Shown: in pieces, positions 1-11,382 of the stretch
Position numbering within the stretch: the first letter of the stretch is position 1
Layout: the number at the start of each line of letters is the position of its first letter
Origin: Sphingomonas sp.
GTDB lineage: Bacteria; Pseudomonadota; Alphaproteobacteria; Sphingomonadales; Sphingomonadaceae
Direction: 5' to 3'
DNA: 64,000 nt
NCBI RefSeq assembly: GCF_017304635.1
Contig: NZ_JAFKMA010000001.1
Location: forward strand, 124,001-188,000
Notes under the pieces: generated by a model
Told to the model about the DNA's origin: nothing
Seen by the model: the letters and a program-made list of their open reading frames with translations, nothing else
Database searches by the model: none
Translations under genes and position numbers: made by a program

Positions 1-865
1 CGAGCACGACTTCCAACGCCGCACGTCGAGCCAATCGCGCATCGTTATCGAACGGAATGGTCGAGTCCTTCGAATAGGTGGCCAGCAATCCGCCGTTTAT
101 CGTCGCGTCGATGGTGGCCTTTGTTGAACATATGCCGAGATGTTGCGCGGCGCGCTCAATGATGGGCGCGGGGGCGGCGAAGAACGCCTCGGTCTCGATC
201 ACTCGGGCCCGCGGCATAGTGTCGACGGCGCTGGCAAACGCACGAGTCTGCGCAAGCCAGAGCGCCGCAACTCGTCGAGCATCCGATGATCCGGATAGAT
301 CGCCGAGATACTGCGCAAGGCGCGTGGTCAACGTGCGTAACCAGGCGCGGTGACCATCGCTGCGCAGGATGGCGAGGAGATAGTCGCGAAGCTCGCAGTG
401 CAAAAATATCGCCGGGGCGGAGGGATCAAGCTCGATGAGGCCGTCCAACAGAAAGTTGACCGGGACGTTTGCTTTGATGATGGTCGGCGCATCGGCTCGG
501 TAGCGCTTGCTAAGCATCGCGACGACCATCGGCAGGCGAGTGCGATCGCCGATTATGGCCGTCTGGCGCAGAGCGACAGGCTCGCGCATAATGATGTTAC
601 TCGCCGGATCGTCGAGCGCTCGCGCCAAAAGGGTGGATCCACAGTGCGCCATGTGAAAGATCCAGCCCACCGGTAACGCCGGCGGCGATGATGCGATCAA
701 CTCCGTGATCGATCGGCGTCGCGACCCCTCAGCGGCAAGCGAAATACGTCCGTCGAGAAAGATCGATCGATGATAGGCGTCGCGATCCATCTCCACAAAA
801 ATCGCGTCGGGACCATCGAACGAATGGAGAAAATGATCAGGCGATGTGAAGAGGTCGTCTGTCAT
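1..865 (-). CDS. Sulfotransferase-like protein, C-terminus beyond window
   Basis: Open reading frame on the minus strand starting at ATG 865-863 and still open at base 1, so at least 288 residues are visible and the C-terminus is missing. Residues about 70-84 contain a hydrophobic strand followed by H-C-G-S-T-L-L, resembling the 5'-phosphosulfate-binding loop of PAPS-dependent sulfotransferases, and REPVALRQ follows at about 94. Proteins of this kind in sphingomonads sit beside TauD/TfdA dioxygenases and TonB receptors; here a TauD-type gene is divergent, with 49 bp between the two start codons. Substrate unknown. It could be a sulfotransferase-fold protein without sulfotransferase activity. 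Confidence 0.7.
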   Translation of the reverse strand, partial: MTDDLFTSPDHFLHSFDGPDAIFVEMDRDAYHRSIFLDGRISLAAEGSRRRSITELIASSPPALPVGWIFHMAHCGSTLLARALDDPASNIIMREPVALRQTAIIGDRTRLPMVVAMLSKRYRADAPTIIKANVPVNFLLDGLIELDPSAPAIFLHCELRDYLLAILRSDGHRAWLRTLTTRLAQYLGDLSGSSDARRVAALWLAQTRAFASAVDTMPRARVIETEAFFAAPAPIIERAAQHLGICSTKATIDATINGGLLATYSKDSTIPFDNDARLARRAALEVVL

Positions 866-914
866 ACGCAACCTATAGCGTGGGTGGTTGGCGGTCGCTA
901 TCCTGCTTACCGTT

Positions 915-1880
915 ATGACAGCCGTGCGATTGCCCGACGCCGCCACTCCCTATGTGCTCATTGAGCGGACGAATGAGCGCGATGTTCTCGAGGTCGATCC
1001 TGCAACGATCATCGATCTGTACCGAACGCATGGCGCTATCCTGCTACGAGGATTCTGCGCGGACGCCGTTCATTTTCGAGACTTTGCGCGGCAGTTTTGC
1101 GCGACGGCGGTAGTCAACGAAAGTCGGGGGAGGCAACCGATCGACGCCGCTCATCATATCCATGCGGTGGATGCCGGAACGCGGGCATTTGCGCTTCATC
1201 CTGAGTTGGCACGCGAGCCATGGAAGCCCGACGTTGCGATGTTCGGATGCCTGTCGGCACCGAGCGTCGGCGGTCGAACCACGATTTGCGATGGCGTGGC
1301 CCTCAATCGTGCGTTGCCAGAGGTAGTCCGGTCGGGCTTGGCGGGGCGTCGCCTCGTTTATGTCATGCCGACATGGCCGGCATTGCTGGAATATTGGTTA
1401 GGTTCCGGCGAGCCCGATGATGCATTGTTGTCTAGTCCGCCGCAATCGTGCCCCTACCGTTTCGAGCGGAGGGGGGACAGGGTCGTCCGATATTTTTCAA
1501 GACCGGCATTACACCGCCCGATGTTCATCGACGCTCCCGCATTCGGAAATTTCCTGCTGTTTGCGCGATTCAATAATAACCGGACGGATTTTCCCTTGCT
1601 CGATGACGGGACGTCGGTTCCTGAGGTGTGGTTGCAGTCGATCAAGTCGGCTGGCGACCGGATTGCCACCGAGATATCGTGGCAATCCGGTGATGTGCTG
1701 ATGCTCGACAACACGCGGTTCATGCACGGGAGAACCGCGATCGTCGACGGGGGAACGCGTCTGGTCGCGACCTTCTTCGGTTACCTCAAGTTTGCCTGTC
1801 CGAATCCGGAAGAACCCGTCGACGCGATATGGCGGCGAGAGGATTTTCGACCGCCACTTCCTCCAGATCTGGTACGATGA
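915..1880 (+). CDS. TauD/TfdA-family Fe(II)/2-oxoglutarate dioxygenase
   Basis: A 321-residue protein. ATG 915 is preferred to an in-frame TTG at 888 because it gives the normal N-terminus of the family. The iron-binding facial triad is visible: H-P-E at residues 95-97 (proximal His and acid) and the distal His in M-H-G-R at 270-273, whose Arg would bind 2-oxoglutarate. GG-RTT-CDG at about 119-127 is typical of TauD-like folds. It should couple 2-oxoglutarate decarboxylation to hydroxylation of an unknown small molecule. It is divergent from the sulfotransferase-like gene and converges on clpB with only 7 bp between stops. Confidence 0.85.
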   Translation: MTAVRLPDAATPYVLIERTNERDVLEVDPATIIDLYRTHGAILLRGFCADAVHFRDFARQFCATAVVNESRGRQPIDAAHHIHAVDAGTRAFALHPELAREPWKPDVAMFGCLSAPSVGGRTTICDGVALNRALPEVVRSGLAGRRLVYVMPTWPALLEYWLGSGEPDDALLSSPPQSCPYRFERRGDRVVRYFSRPALHRPMFIDAPAFGNFLLFARFNNNRTDFPLLDDGTSVPEVWLQSIKSAGDRIATEISWQSGDVLMLDNTRFMHGRTAIVDGGTRLVATFFGYLKFACPNPEEPVDAIWRREDFRPPLPPDLVR

Positions 1881-1887
1881 GCGTACA

Positions 1888-4467
<2,580 letters not shown>

Positions 4468-4500
4468 GCGGAATCCCTGTCTGCCGTTGGCTGCAAGGTA

Positions 4501-4520
4501 GTGTTGCTATTATGCAACAC
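4501..4520. promoter_or_regulatory. Inverted repeat between clpB and M16 protease gene
   Basis: Perfect 7-bp arms GTGTTGC and GCAACAC separated by TATTAT, 34 bp upstream of the clpB start and 127 bp upstream of the divergent protease start. The position suits an operator or promoter element. It does not match CIRCE. On the minus strand CTTGTG overlaps it as a possible -35 element. Function unproven. Confidence 0.4.
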
Positions 4521-4646
4521 AAGGGGCGATCGGATCGAACCGGCAAAACGCGCCGGAATAAGCGCAACGGCCGGCATGCCGCTTGCCGCATGCTGGATGG
4601 CATATTAGCGGCGGCGGCGACAATATCCGGGTCGGAGGGGATCATC

Positions 4647-7496
4647 ATGCAGGCCAAATTCATCGCGCTGTGCGGCGTCGCGGCGGTCGCGCTCGTGTCG
4701 GCGGCATCGGCCGCGCCGGGGCGTCGCGCCGCGCCGGCGATCACCGCACCCGCTATCCCGGCGGCGGCACCGGTCGCGGTGCTCGCGCGCTCGATCGACA
4801 TCCCCTACACCCAGTTCACGCTGAGGAACGGCCTGCGCGTCGTCGTGCATACCGACCGCAAGGCGCCCGTCGTGGCGGTCAGCGTCTGGTATAATGTCGG
4901 GTCGAAGATGGAGCCGAAGGGCAAGACCGGCTTCGCGCACCTGTTCGAGCATCTGATGTTCAACGGCAGCGAGAATGCGCCGGGCGATTTCTTCGCGCCG
5001 CTCAAGGATGTCGGCGCGACTGACCTGAACGGCACGACCTATTTCGACCGGACCAATTATTTCGAGACGGTGCCGACCCCGGCGCTGGACCGCGCGCTGT
5101 TCCTCGAAAGCGACCGCATGGGCTACCTGACGGGGGCGATCACCCAGGCCGTGCTCGACGAGCAGCGCGGCGTCGTCCAGAACGAGAAGCGGCAGGGCGA
5201 CAACCAGCCTTATGGCCTGGTCCAGTACAAGCGGCTGACGGGCCTGTTCCCCGATGGGCATCCGTACCAGCATACCACGATCGGCTCGATGGCCGACCTC
5301 GACAGCGCGAGCCTGGCCGACGTCAAGGAATGGTTCCGCTCGCATTACGGGCCGAACAATGCGGTGCTGGTGCTGGCGGGCGACATCGACGTCGCGACCG
5401 CGAAGCCGCTGGTCGAGAAATATTTCGGCGCCACCCCGGCGGGGCCGAAGACCGTGCTGCCCGCCGCGCCGGTGCCGACCCTGGCCAAGCCGGTCTTCGA
5501 GACGATGAAGGATCGCGTCGCGATGACCCGGATCATCCGGTCCTGGGCGGTGCCGGGGAACGACAATCCGGATAATGTCGCACTCGACGTCGCGGCCGGC
5601 GTGCTCGGCGGTATGAGGAGCTCGCGGCTGAACCAGGAGCTGGTTCGCAAGGACAAGCTGGCGGTCGGCGTCAATGCGTTCAACGAGACCTTCGCGCAGG
5701 TCGGCATCTTCACCGTCAGCGCCGACGTGCGGCCTGGCGTTGACCCCGCACTGGTCGCCAAGCGGCTCGACGAGATGATCGCGCAGTTCGTCGCGACCGG
5801 CCCGACCGCGGACGAAGTGAAGCGCTTCCAGGTGTCGACCATCGCCGGGCGCATCCAGGGGCTCGAGTCGGTCGGCGGGTTCGGCGGCAAGGCGGTCGCT
5901 CTGGCGGAAGGGGCGCTCTACAGCAACGATCCGGGCCATTATAAGAAGGAGCTGGCCGAACTGGCGGCCGAAACCCCGGTCGGCGTCAAGGCGGTCACCG
6001 CCAGGTGGCTGGGGCGGCCGGTCTACGGCCTGACCATCGAACCCGGCCCGCGCGACGCCTATGCGGAGGCCGTGGTGCCGCCGGCCCGCGCGGTCGTCGC
6101 CGCGCCCGACGTCGCGCTCAAGGGGACGCGTGGCGCGATGCCCGTGGCGGGATCGATCGCCGACCTGACCTTCCCCCAGGTCAGGCGGGCGACGCTCGCG
6201 AACGGCATCACTGTCGTCTATGCCCGGCGCACCGCGACCCCGATGACGACCGTTCAGGTCAGCTTCGATGCCGGCATCTCCGCCGACGTGCCGACCGCGC
6301 TCGGGACGCAGCAGTTGACGTTGGCCGGTCTGGCCGCCGGCACCACCACGCTTGATGCGCAGCAGTTCGCCGAGGCGAAGGAACGGTTGGGCATCGGGAT
6401 CGGCGCCGGCGCCGATTTCGATCGCACCTCGGTCGGCATGTCGGTGCCCAGCGTCAACCTGACGCCGGGTATCGCGCTGCTCGCCGACGTACTGCGCAAC
6501 CCGTCGTTCCGCGCCAGCGAGATCGAATTGTCGCGCAGCCAGCAGCTCGCGGAGATCGCGTCCGAACTGACCAATCCCAATGCGCTGGTCTATCGCGCGG
6601 CGATGCCGCGGATCTATGGGGCGACCTCGCCATATGCGAAGTCGTTCGGCGGGGGCGATCGCTCTGCCGTCGCCAGGCTGACCCGCGACGACCTGATCGC
6701 GTTCCGCCAGGCATGGCTCCGCCCCGACAAGGCGACGATCTTCGTCGTCAGCGACCGCCCGCTGGCGGAAGTCGCCGCGGCGTTCGATCGCAGTCTCGGC
6801 GACTGGCGGATGACGGGTACGCCGGGCGTCAAGGGATCGGCCGACGTCGCGACCCCGGTCACGCCGCGGATCGTGCTGATCGATCGCCCGGATTCGCCGC
6901 AATCGGTGCTGCTGGGCGCGGTGCCGACGAATCTGGTGGGGACGGCGGATATGCTCCCGCTGGCGGCGGCGAACGACGGGCTGGGCGGCGGCTTCCTCGG
7001 TCGGATCAACATGGACCTGCGCGAGGGCAAGCATTGGACCTATGGCGCGAGCGGCACCTTCATGCGCGCCCGCGGTGCGACGCCCTACCTGATCTCGACC
7101 GGGGTGCAGGCCGATCGCACCGGGGACTCGATCGTCGCCGCGACCCAGGACCTGGCGGGCTATGTCGGCGACCAGCCGATGACGGCCGCCGAGTTCGACC
7201 GCGCCGTCGCCGGATCGATCCGCTCGCTGCCCGGCAATTTCGAGACGTCCGGCGCGGTGATCGGCGCGATGCAGTCCAACGTCCTTTTTGGTCGGCCCGA
7301 CGATTATTACACGACCGTCGCCGCGCGCTTCCGTGCGCTGACTTTGCCCCAACTCCGTAGCGTCATGCGCGCGACGCTCGATCCCAAGCGGCTGATCTGG
7401 GTGGTGGTCGGCGACGCCCGCACCGTCCGGCCGCAGCTTGACAAGGTCGGGCTGCCTGTCGAGGTCGTTCCAGCGGCGTCGCTCGGCAGCCGCTGA
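4647..7496 (+). CDS. M16-family zinc metallopeptidase, secreted
   Basis: A 949-residue pitrilysin-type protease. The start at ATG 4647 follows GGAGGGG and yields a signal peptide (MQAKFIALCG... cleaving near SAA-APG at about 22); the longer open frame from 4512 lacks these features. The inverted zinc motif H-x-x-E-H is HLFEH at 98-102, followed by LMFNGSEN. The chain contains two M16 repeats; the second half (about 510-949) lacks a zinc motif, as in two-domain M16B 'zinc protease' proteins, where it shapes the substrate chamber. Expected to degrade peptides in the periplasm. Confidence 0.92.
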   Translation: MQAKFIALCGVAAVALVSAASAAPGRRAAPAITAPAIPAAAPVAVLARSIDIPYTQFTLRNGLRVVVHTDRKAPVVAVSVWYNVGSKMEPKGKTGFAHLFEHLMFNGSENAPGDFFAPLKDVGATDLNGTTYFDRTNYFETVPTPALDRALFLESDRMGYLTGAITQAVLDEQRGVVQNEKRQGDNQPYGLVQYKRLTGLFPDGHPYQHTTIGSMADLDSASLADVKEWFRSHYGPNNAVLVLAGDIDVATAKPLVEKYFGATPAGPKTVLPAAPVPTLAKPVFETMKDRVAMTRIIRSWAVPGNDNPDNVALDVAAGVLGGMRSSRLNQELVRKDKLAVGVNAFNETFAQVGIFTVSADVRPGVDPALVAKRLDEMIAQFVATGPTADEVKRFQVSTIAGRIQGLESVGGFGGKAVALAEGALYSNDPGHYKKELAELAAETPVGVKAVTARWLGRPVYGLTIEPGPRDAYAEAVVPPARAVVAAPDVALKGTRGAMPVAGSIADLTFPQVRRATLANGITVVYARRTATPMTTVQVSFDAGISADVPTALGTQQLTLAGLAAGTTTLDAQQFAEAKERLGIGIGAGADFDRTSVGMSVPSVNLTPGIALLADVLRNPSFRASEIELSRSQQLAEIASELTNPNALVYRAAMPRIYGATSPYAKSFGGGDRSAVARLTRDDLIAFRQAWLRPDKATIFVVSDRPLAEVAAAFDRSLGDWRMTGTPGVKGSADVATPVTPRIVLIDRPDSPQSVLLGAVPTNLVGTADMLPLAAANDGLGGGFLGRINMDLREGKHWTYGASGTFMRARGATPYLISTGVQADRTGDSIVAATQDLAGYVGDQPMTAAEFDRAVAGSIRSLPGNFETSGAVIGAMQSNVLFGRPDDYYTTVAARFRALTLPQLRSVMRATLDPKRLIWVVVGDARTVRPQLDKVGLPVEVVPAASLGSR

Positions 7497-7515
7497 CACG
7501 ATATCCGGGAGAGAG

Positions 7516-7818
7516 ATGATGGCAGTCGACGGCACCTACGAAACGGTCGTGAAGTCGCCGATGGGCGACCAGAAGGCGACGCTGACCGTCAAGAGCGACG
7601 GCGACACCTGGACCGGTACCCAGGCCGGCGCGATGGGATCGATGGACATCACCGACGGCAAGGTCGACGGCGACAAGCTGACCTGGTCGGTCGCGATCAC
7701 CGTGCCGATGCCGATGACGCTGACCAACGAAGCGACGGTGGACGGGGATACGATCACGGGGACGGTGACGGCGGGCGCGTTCGGGAGCTTTCCGTTGACG
7801 GGGACTCGAACCGCCTAA
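7516..7818 (+). CDS. Small beta-rich hypothetical protein
   Basis: A 100-residue protein (start ATG 7516, with ATG 7519 possible) behind a GGGAGAG ribosome-binding site, 19 bp after the M16 protease and probably co-transcribed. The sequence alternates short strands (GTYETVVKSPMG, ATLTVKSDGDTWTG, KLTWSVAITVPMPM), suggesting a small lipocalin-like beta-barrel of the kind found fused or adjacent to hydrolases in sphingomonads. No signal peptide. Function unknown. Confidence 0.75.
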   Translation: MMAVDGTYETVVKSPMGDQKATLTVKSDGDTWTGTQAGAMGSMDITDGKVDGDKLTWSVAITVPMPMTLTNEATVDGDTITGTVTAGAFGSFPLTGTRTA

Positions 7819-8010
7819 CGCAGCTGGAGGGTGATCCGGCGGCGACAGCCGCCGGCGAGTACCGATGGCCGGCGCGGCGCCCAGCCGCGGCTGACGGCGC
7901 GGGAGCGACAGGTAAACGATGCCCCGCATCGTTCAGATCATGCCGGGGGCATGATCGACCTGACGCTCTCTCGCACCGTTCGTGTTTGGACATGGTCTCC
8001 TGAGATCTTC

Positions 8011-8090
8011 GTCACCTCGGCCTTGAGCCGAGGTCCCGCTTTTTTGGCGATTGATGAAGTAGCGGGCCTCTGGCTCAGGGCCGGGGTGAC
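8011..8090. repeat. Palindromic intergenic repeat (CACCCCGGC type), degenerate copy
   Basis: Arms at 8011-8039 (GTCACCTCGGCCTTGAGCCG...) and 8062-8090 (...CAGGGCCGGGGTGAC) are imperfect inverses. Each arm is itself a hairpin. It lies in the 7819-8353 gap, which holds only repeats and hairpins and no credible gene. Confidence 0.7.
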
Positions 8091-8126
8091 GGGTGGGGTA
8101 GGGGCCTTTCGCTTACTCTCCAACCG

Positions 8127-8230
8127 CCACCCCGGCGACGGCCGGGGCCCAGTCGGGAAGGCGGAGGTAACGGAGCGCAACGTCTCTCGCTGGCGTCCCC
8201 CGCCTGGGCCCGGCGTTTGCCGGGGTGGGG
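8127..8230. repeat. Palindromic intergenic repeat (CACCCCGGC type)
   Basis: Left arm CCACCCCGGCGACGGCCGGG from 8127 and right arm ending GCCGGGGTGGGG at 8230, in inverted orientation. The same family recurs at 11274, 16709, 21343, 44367, 45222 and 49252. Confidence 0.75.
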
Positions 8231-8334
8231 TAGTGGAGGAGGCGGGACCGCACTAACCAGCGGCCCGGGCGCGGAGTAAATCCGCGCCGTCGGACGATGC
8301 CGGAAGGCACCGCCGGCCGGGCGAACCGGTTCTG

Positions 8335-8357
8335 GTAAAATAGCGCCGCTATTTTAC
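8335..8357. terminator. Hairpin overlapping the aldehyde dehydrogenase stop codon
   Basis: Perfect 10-bp stem GTAAAATAGC / GCTATTTTAC with a 3-nt loop; the TAA stop of the minus-strand dehydrogenase lies in its arm (8354-8356). No long U-run follows, so termination or 3'-end protection is inferred. It caps a GC-rich stretch of hairpins (about 8235-8334). Confidence 0.5.
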
Positions 8358-9778
8358 GCCGGTTCTCCAACAATCGTCTTCAACTCCATGAAGTCCGCCA
8401 GCCCATACTTACCGCCCTCGCGACCATTGCCCGATTGCTTGTACCCGCCGAACGGCGTCCCGCCGCCGCCGCTCCACGCGTTGATCGTCACCAGCCCCGC
8501 GCGCAGCTTCGGCGCGACCTTCGCCGCCTCCGCCGGATCGCCGGAGATCGTCGCGGACAGGCCATAATCGGTGTCGTTCGCCATCGCGATCGCATCGTCG
8601 TCGTCGCCGTAGCGGGTGATCGTCGCGACCGGGCCGAACGTTTCCTCGCGATAGATGCGCATCTCCGGCGTCACGTCCGCCAGCAGGGTCGGCTTGACGA
8701 AGAAGCCGGCATTGCGCCCGTCCGGGCGCCCGGTTCCGCCGGTCACCAGGGTCGCGCCCTCGTCGATCGCCGACTGGATCAGGCCCTGGATCTTCTCGTA
8801 CTGCGCCTTGTTGACGACCGGGCCGATATGCCCGCCCATCACGCTCGCGGCATCGACCTGCGTCGCTTCCATGATTCCCTTCACGACATTGGTCGCATCG
8901 GCGACCTGGCTGTCGTGGACGAGCAAGCGGGTCGGGGCGATGCAGCTCTGCCCGCTGTTCGCCAGCACGCCCTGCACGGTCGGCGGCAGCACGGTGGGCA
9001 GATCGGCGCCCTTCAGCACCAGGTTCGGCGCCTTGCCGCCGAGTTCCTGGTGGACGCGCTTGACGGTCGGCGCGGCGGCCTGGGCGACGGCGATCCCGGC
9101 ACGCGTCGAGCCGGTAAAGCTCACCATGTCGACATCCTTGTGGCTCGACAGCGCCGCGCCGACCCCCGGCCCGTCACCGTTGACCAGATTGAACACCCCC
9201 GCCGGCACACCGGCCTTGTCGAGGATCTCGGCCAGCACCACCGCGCAACCGGGTGCTTCCTCGGACGGTTTGAGCACCATCGTGTTCCCGGCGGCCAGCG
9301 CGGGCGCGACCTTCGCGCAGATCTGGTTGAGCGGCCAGTTCCACGGCGTAATCATGCCGACCACGCCGATCGGCTCGTGCACGACGCGGTTCTTGCCGAT
9401 GCTTTCCGAAAACTTGAACTCCTTGAGCGCGGCCAGCGTGCCCATGAAATAGCCGAGCCCCGCCGGCGCCTGCGCCATGTTGGCGAACCCGATCGGCGCG
9501 CCCATCTCTTCGCTGGTGGCGGCGGCAAGGTCGGGGATGCGCGCCTTGTATTCCTCGATGATCCGCTCGAGCAACGCGACGCGGTCCTCGACCGAGGTCT
9601 GCGAATAGGTCCTGAACGCTTTCTTCGCGGCGGCGACCGCCTTGTCGACGTCGGCGGCTGTGCCGAGCGTGATTTCGCTGACCGGCTGTTCGGTCGAGGG
9701 GTCGATCACCTCGTGGCGCTTGCCGCCCTCGCTATCGACCCACGCGCCGTCGATATACTGCTTCAGGTAGCTCTTCAT
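8354..9778 (-). CDS. Aldehyde dehydrogenase family protein (NAD(P)-dependent)
   Basis: A 474-residue class-3-fold aldehyde dehydrogenase. Visible signatures are PWNWP at about 145-149 (oxyanion Asn146), KPSEEAP with NAD(P)-binding Lys170, FTGSTRAG at 221-228, general base Glu245 in QELGGKAPN, and catalytic Cys279 in NSGQSC. Oxidises an aldehyde to its acid in the cytoplasm; the substrate cannot be set from sequence. The start at 9778 follows GGAGGCGAGG. Monocistronic between a hairpin and yebC. Confidence 0.93.
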   Translation of the reverse strand: MKSYLKQYIDGAWVDSEGGKRHEVIDPSTEQPVSEITLGTAADVDKAVAAAKKAFRTYSQTSVEDRVALLERIIEEYKARIPDLAAATSEEMGAPIGFANMAQAPAGLGYFMGTLAALKEFKFSESIGKNRVVHEPIGVVGMITPWNWPLNQICAKVAPALAAGNTMVLKPSEEAPGCAVVLAEILDKAGVPAGVFNLVNGDGPGVGAALSSHKDVDMVSFTGSTRAGIAVAQAAAPTVKRVHQELGGKAPNLVLKGADLPTVLPPTVQGVLANSGQSCIAPTRLLVHDSQVADATNVVKGIMEATQVDAASVMGGHIGPVVNKAQYEKIQGLIQSAIDEGATLVTGGTGRPDGRNAGFFVKPTLLADVTPEMRIYREETFGPVATITRYGDDDDAIAMANDTDYGLSATISGDPAEAAKVAPKLRAGLVTINAWSGGGGTPFGGYKQSGNGREGGKYGLADFMELKTIVGEPA

Positions 9779-9920
9779 CCTCGCCTCCGTCTTTGGAATA
9801 TCCGGTATGGCGCGTGTTGTAGGCCGTGGCGGAAGCGTTGCAAGCCGAAACCCTTCGCGCGTGCTTTGACCCGTTCCCCACCCGCGGCTAGAGGATCGCG
9901 CACAGCCCTAAGAGGACCCA

Positions 9921-10664
9921 ATGGCCGGCCATTCCAAGTTCAAGAACATCATGCACCGCAAGGGCGCGCAAGATAAGAAGCGCTCGGGTGCCTTTTCTAA
10001 GCTCAGCCGCGAAATCACCGTCGCGGCGAAGATGGGCCTGCCTGATCCCGACATGAACCCGCGCCTGCGCGCCGCGGTCAATGCGGCCAAGGCGGCATCG
10101 ATGCCGAAGGACAACATCCAGCGCTCGATCGACAAGGCGAGCCGCGGCGATGCCGAGAATTACGAGGAAATCCGCTACGAAGGGTTCGGCCCGGGCGGCG
10201 TGTCGCTCATCATCGAGGCGCTGACCGACAACCGCAACCGCACCGCGACCAACGTGCGGACGGCGGTCGCCAAGAACGGCGGCAACCTCGGCGCGCCGAA
10301 CTCGGTCAGCCACGCCTTCGACCGGATGGGGCTGATCGCATATCCGGCCAAGGCCGGCGACGCCGACACGGTGTTCGAGGCGGCGCTGGAGGCCGGCGCG
10401 GAGGACGTGACGTCGAGCGAGGACGGCCACGAAATTTGGACCGAGCAGTCGAGCCTGCACGAAGTCGCCAAGGCGCTGGAGCCGGTGCTGGGCGAAGCGG
10501 AGAGCGCGAAGCTCGCCTGGCGCCCGCAGACGATGGTCGAAGTCGGCGAGGGCGACGCCGCGACCCTGTTCAAGCTGATCGACGCGCTCGACGACGACGA
10601 CGACGTGCAGACCGTGTGGGGCAATTACGAGGTGTCCGACGCGGTGATGGAGAAGTTGGGGTGA
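9921..10664 (+). CDS. yebC: YebC/PmpR-family protein (translation or transcription factor)
   Basis: A 247-residue protein beginning [20 protein letters not shown], the diagnostic YebC N-terminus, with the usual three-domain length and acidic C-terminal segment ([16 protein letters not shown]). Family members have been described as DNA-binding regulators and, more recently, as factors relieving ribosome stalling. It precedes ruvC, a widely conserved arrangement, but a 108-bp palindromic repeat separates the two. Confidence 0.96.
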   Translation: MAGHSKFKNIMHRKGAQDKKRSGAFSKLSREITVAAKMGLPDPDMNPRLRAAVNAAKAASMPKDNIQRSIDKASRGDAENYEEIRYEGFGPGGVSLIIEALTDNRNRTATNVRTAVAKNGGNLGAPNSVSHAFDRMGLIAYPAKAGDADTVFEAALEAGAEDVTSSEDGHEIWTEQSSLHEVAKALEPVLGEAESAKLAWRPQTMVEVGEGDAATLFKLIDALDDDDDVQTVWGNYEVSDAVMEKLG

Positions 10665-10672
10665 GCGCATCT

Positions 10673-10780
10673 CCCTCTCCCATCGGGAGAGGGAAGGGTG
10701 AGGGTCGAAACCGGCGGCTCTTCTTCACCCTCACCCTTCCGCCGCTTCGCGGCTCCCTCCCTCTCCCGATGGGAGAGGGA
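10673..10780. repeat. Palindromic repeat (CCCTCTCCC type) supplying the ruvC ribosome-binding site
   Basis: Left hairpin CCCTCTCCCATCGGGAGAGG and right hairpin CCCTCTCCCGATGGGAGAGG flank inverted copies of TTCACCCTCACCCTTCC-like sequence. The last arm, GGGAGAGGGA at 10771-10780, lies 2 nt before the ruvC TTG start and is the only purine-rich element available as Shine-Dalgarno. Same family as 18775-18903. Confidence 0.8.
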
Positions 10781-10782
10781 TT

Positions 10783-11271
10783 TTGATCGTCCTCGGCCTC
10801 GACCCCGGGCTCGGCACGACCGGCTGGGGCCTGATCCGCGCCGAGGGCAACCGGCTGTCGCATCTCGCCAACGGCCAGTTGAAGACCGACGCGAAGGAAA
10901 GCCTGGCTCGGCGGCTGGCACATCTCGACACGATGCTCACCGCGCTGATCGCCGATCACGCGCCGCAGGCGGCGGCGGTCGAAGAGGTGTTCGTCAACGC
11001 CAACCCGCAATCGACGCTGAAGCTCGGCCAGGCGCGCGGCGTCGTGCTGCTCAGCATCGCCCGCGCCGGGATCGAGCCCGGCGAATATGCCGCGCGACTG
11101 GTCAAGAAGGCGGTGGTCGGCGTCGGCGGCGCGGAAAAAGCCCAGGTCCACGCGATGGTCGCGCGCCTGTTGCCCGGCGCGAAGATCGCCGGCGCCGACG
11201 CCGCCGACGCGCTGGCGGTCGCGATCTGCCACGCGCATCATCTGGCGAGCGCGCGGCGGCTTTCCCGTTAG
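10783..11271 (+). CDS. ruvC: Holliday junction endonuclease RuvC
   Basis: A 162-residue protein. The start is TTG at 10783, giving M-I-V-L-G-L-D-P-G, the standard RuvC N-terminus. Acidic active-site residues are visible: Asp7 (GLDPG), Glu67 (AVEEVF), and Asp139/Asp142 ([10 protein letters not shown]). It resolves four-way junctions produced by RecA and moved by RuvAB. First gene of ruvC-ruvA-...-ruvB. Confidence 0.97.
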   Translation: MIVLGLDPGLGTTGWGLIRAEGNRLSHLANGQLKTDAKESLARRLAHLDTMLTALIADHAPQAAAVEEVFVNANPQSTLKLGQARGVVLLSIARAGIEPGEYAARLVKKAVVGVGGAEKAQVHAMVARLLPGAKIAGADAADALAVAICHAHHLASARRLSR

Positions 11272-11273
11272 CC

Positions 11274-11367
11274 GTCACCCCGGACTTGTTCCGGGGTCCA
11301 CCCTGCCGCATACGAGGCGAAAGCGGTGCTTGCCGCCCGGTGGATGCCGGGACAAGCCCGGCATGAC
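11274..11367. repeat. Palindromic repeat filling the ruvC-ruvA gap
   Basis: Inverted arms: GTCACCCCGGACTTGTTCCG from 11274 and a matching arm ending GACAAGCCCGGCATGAC at 11367. It starts 2 bp after the ruvC stop and ends 15 bp before the ruvA GTG, occupying nearly the whole spacer of the operon. Confidence 0.85.
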
Positions 11368-11382
11368 GGGTGGTGGCAAGGC

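Noticed and set aside
888-914. TTG start for the TauD-type gene
   Set aside because: ATG 915 gives the standard N-terminus; the added residues are not family-like.
4605-7535. 976-codon frame antisense to the M16 protease
   Set aside because: Mirror of a GC-rich gene; low-complexity Arg/His/Asp-rich translation and no ribosome-binding site.
8011-8230. Possible CRISPR array in the repeat-rich gap
   Set aside because: Repeats are palindromic and not regularly spaced, and no cas genes are present.
7831-8256. 141-codon plus-strand frame
   Set aside because: Lies across palindromic repeats and reads their typical HPG/RGP translation; not a gene.
11326-11382. Upstream ATG for ruvA
   Set aside because: Would translate the palindromic repeat; GTG 11383 gives the conserved RuvA N-terminus.
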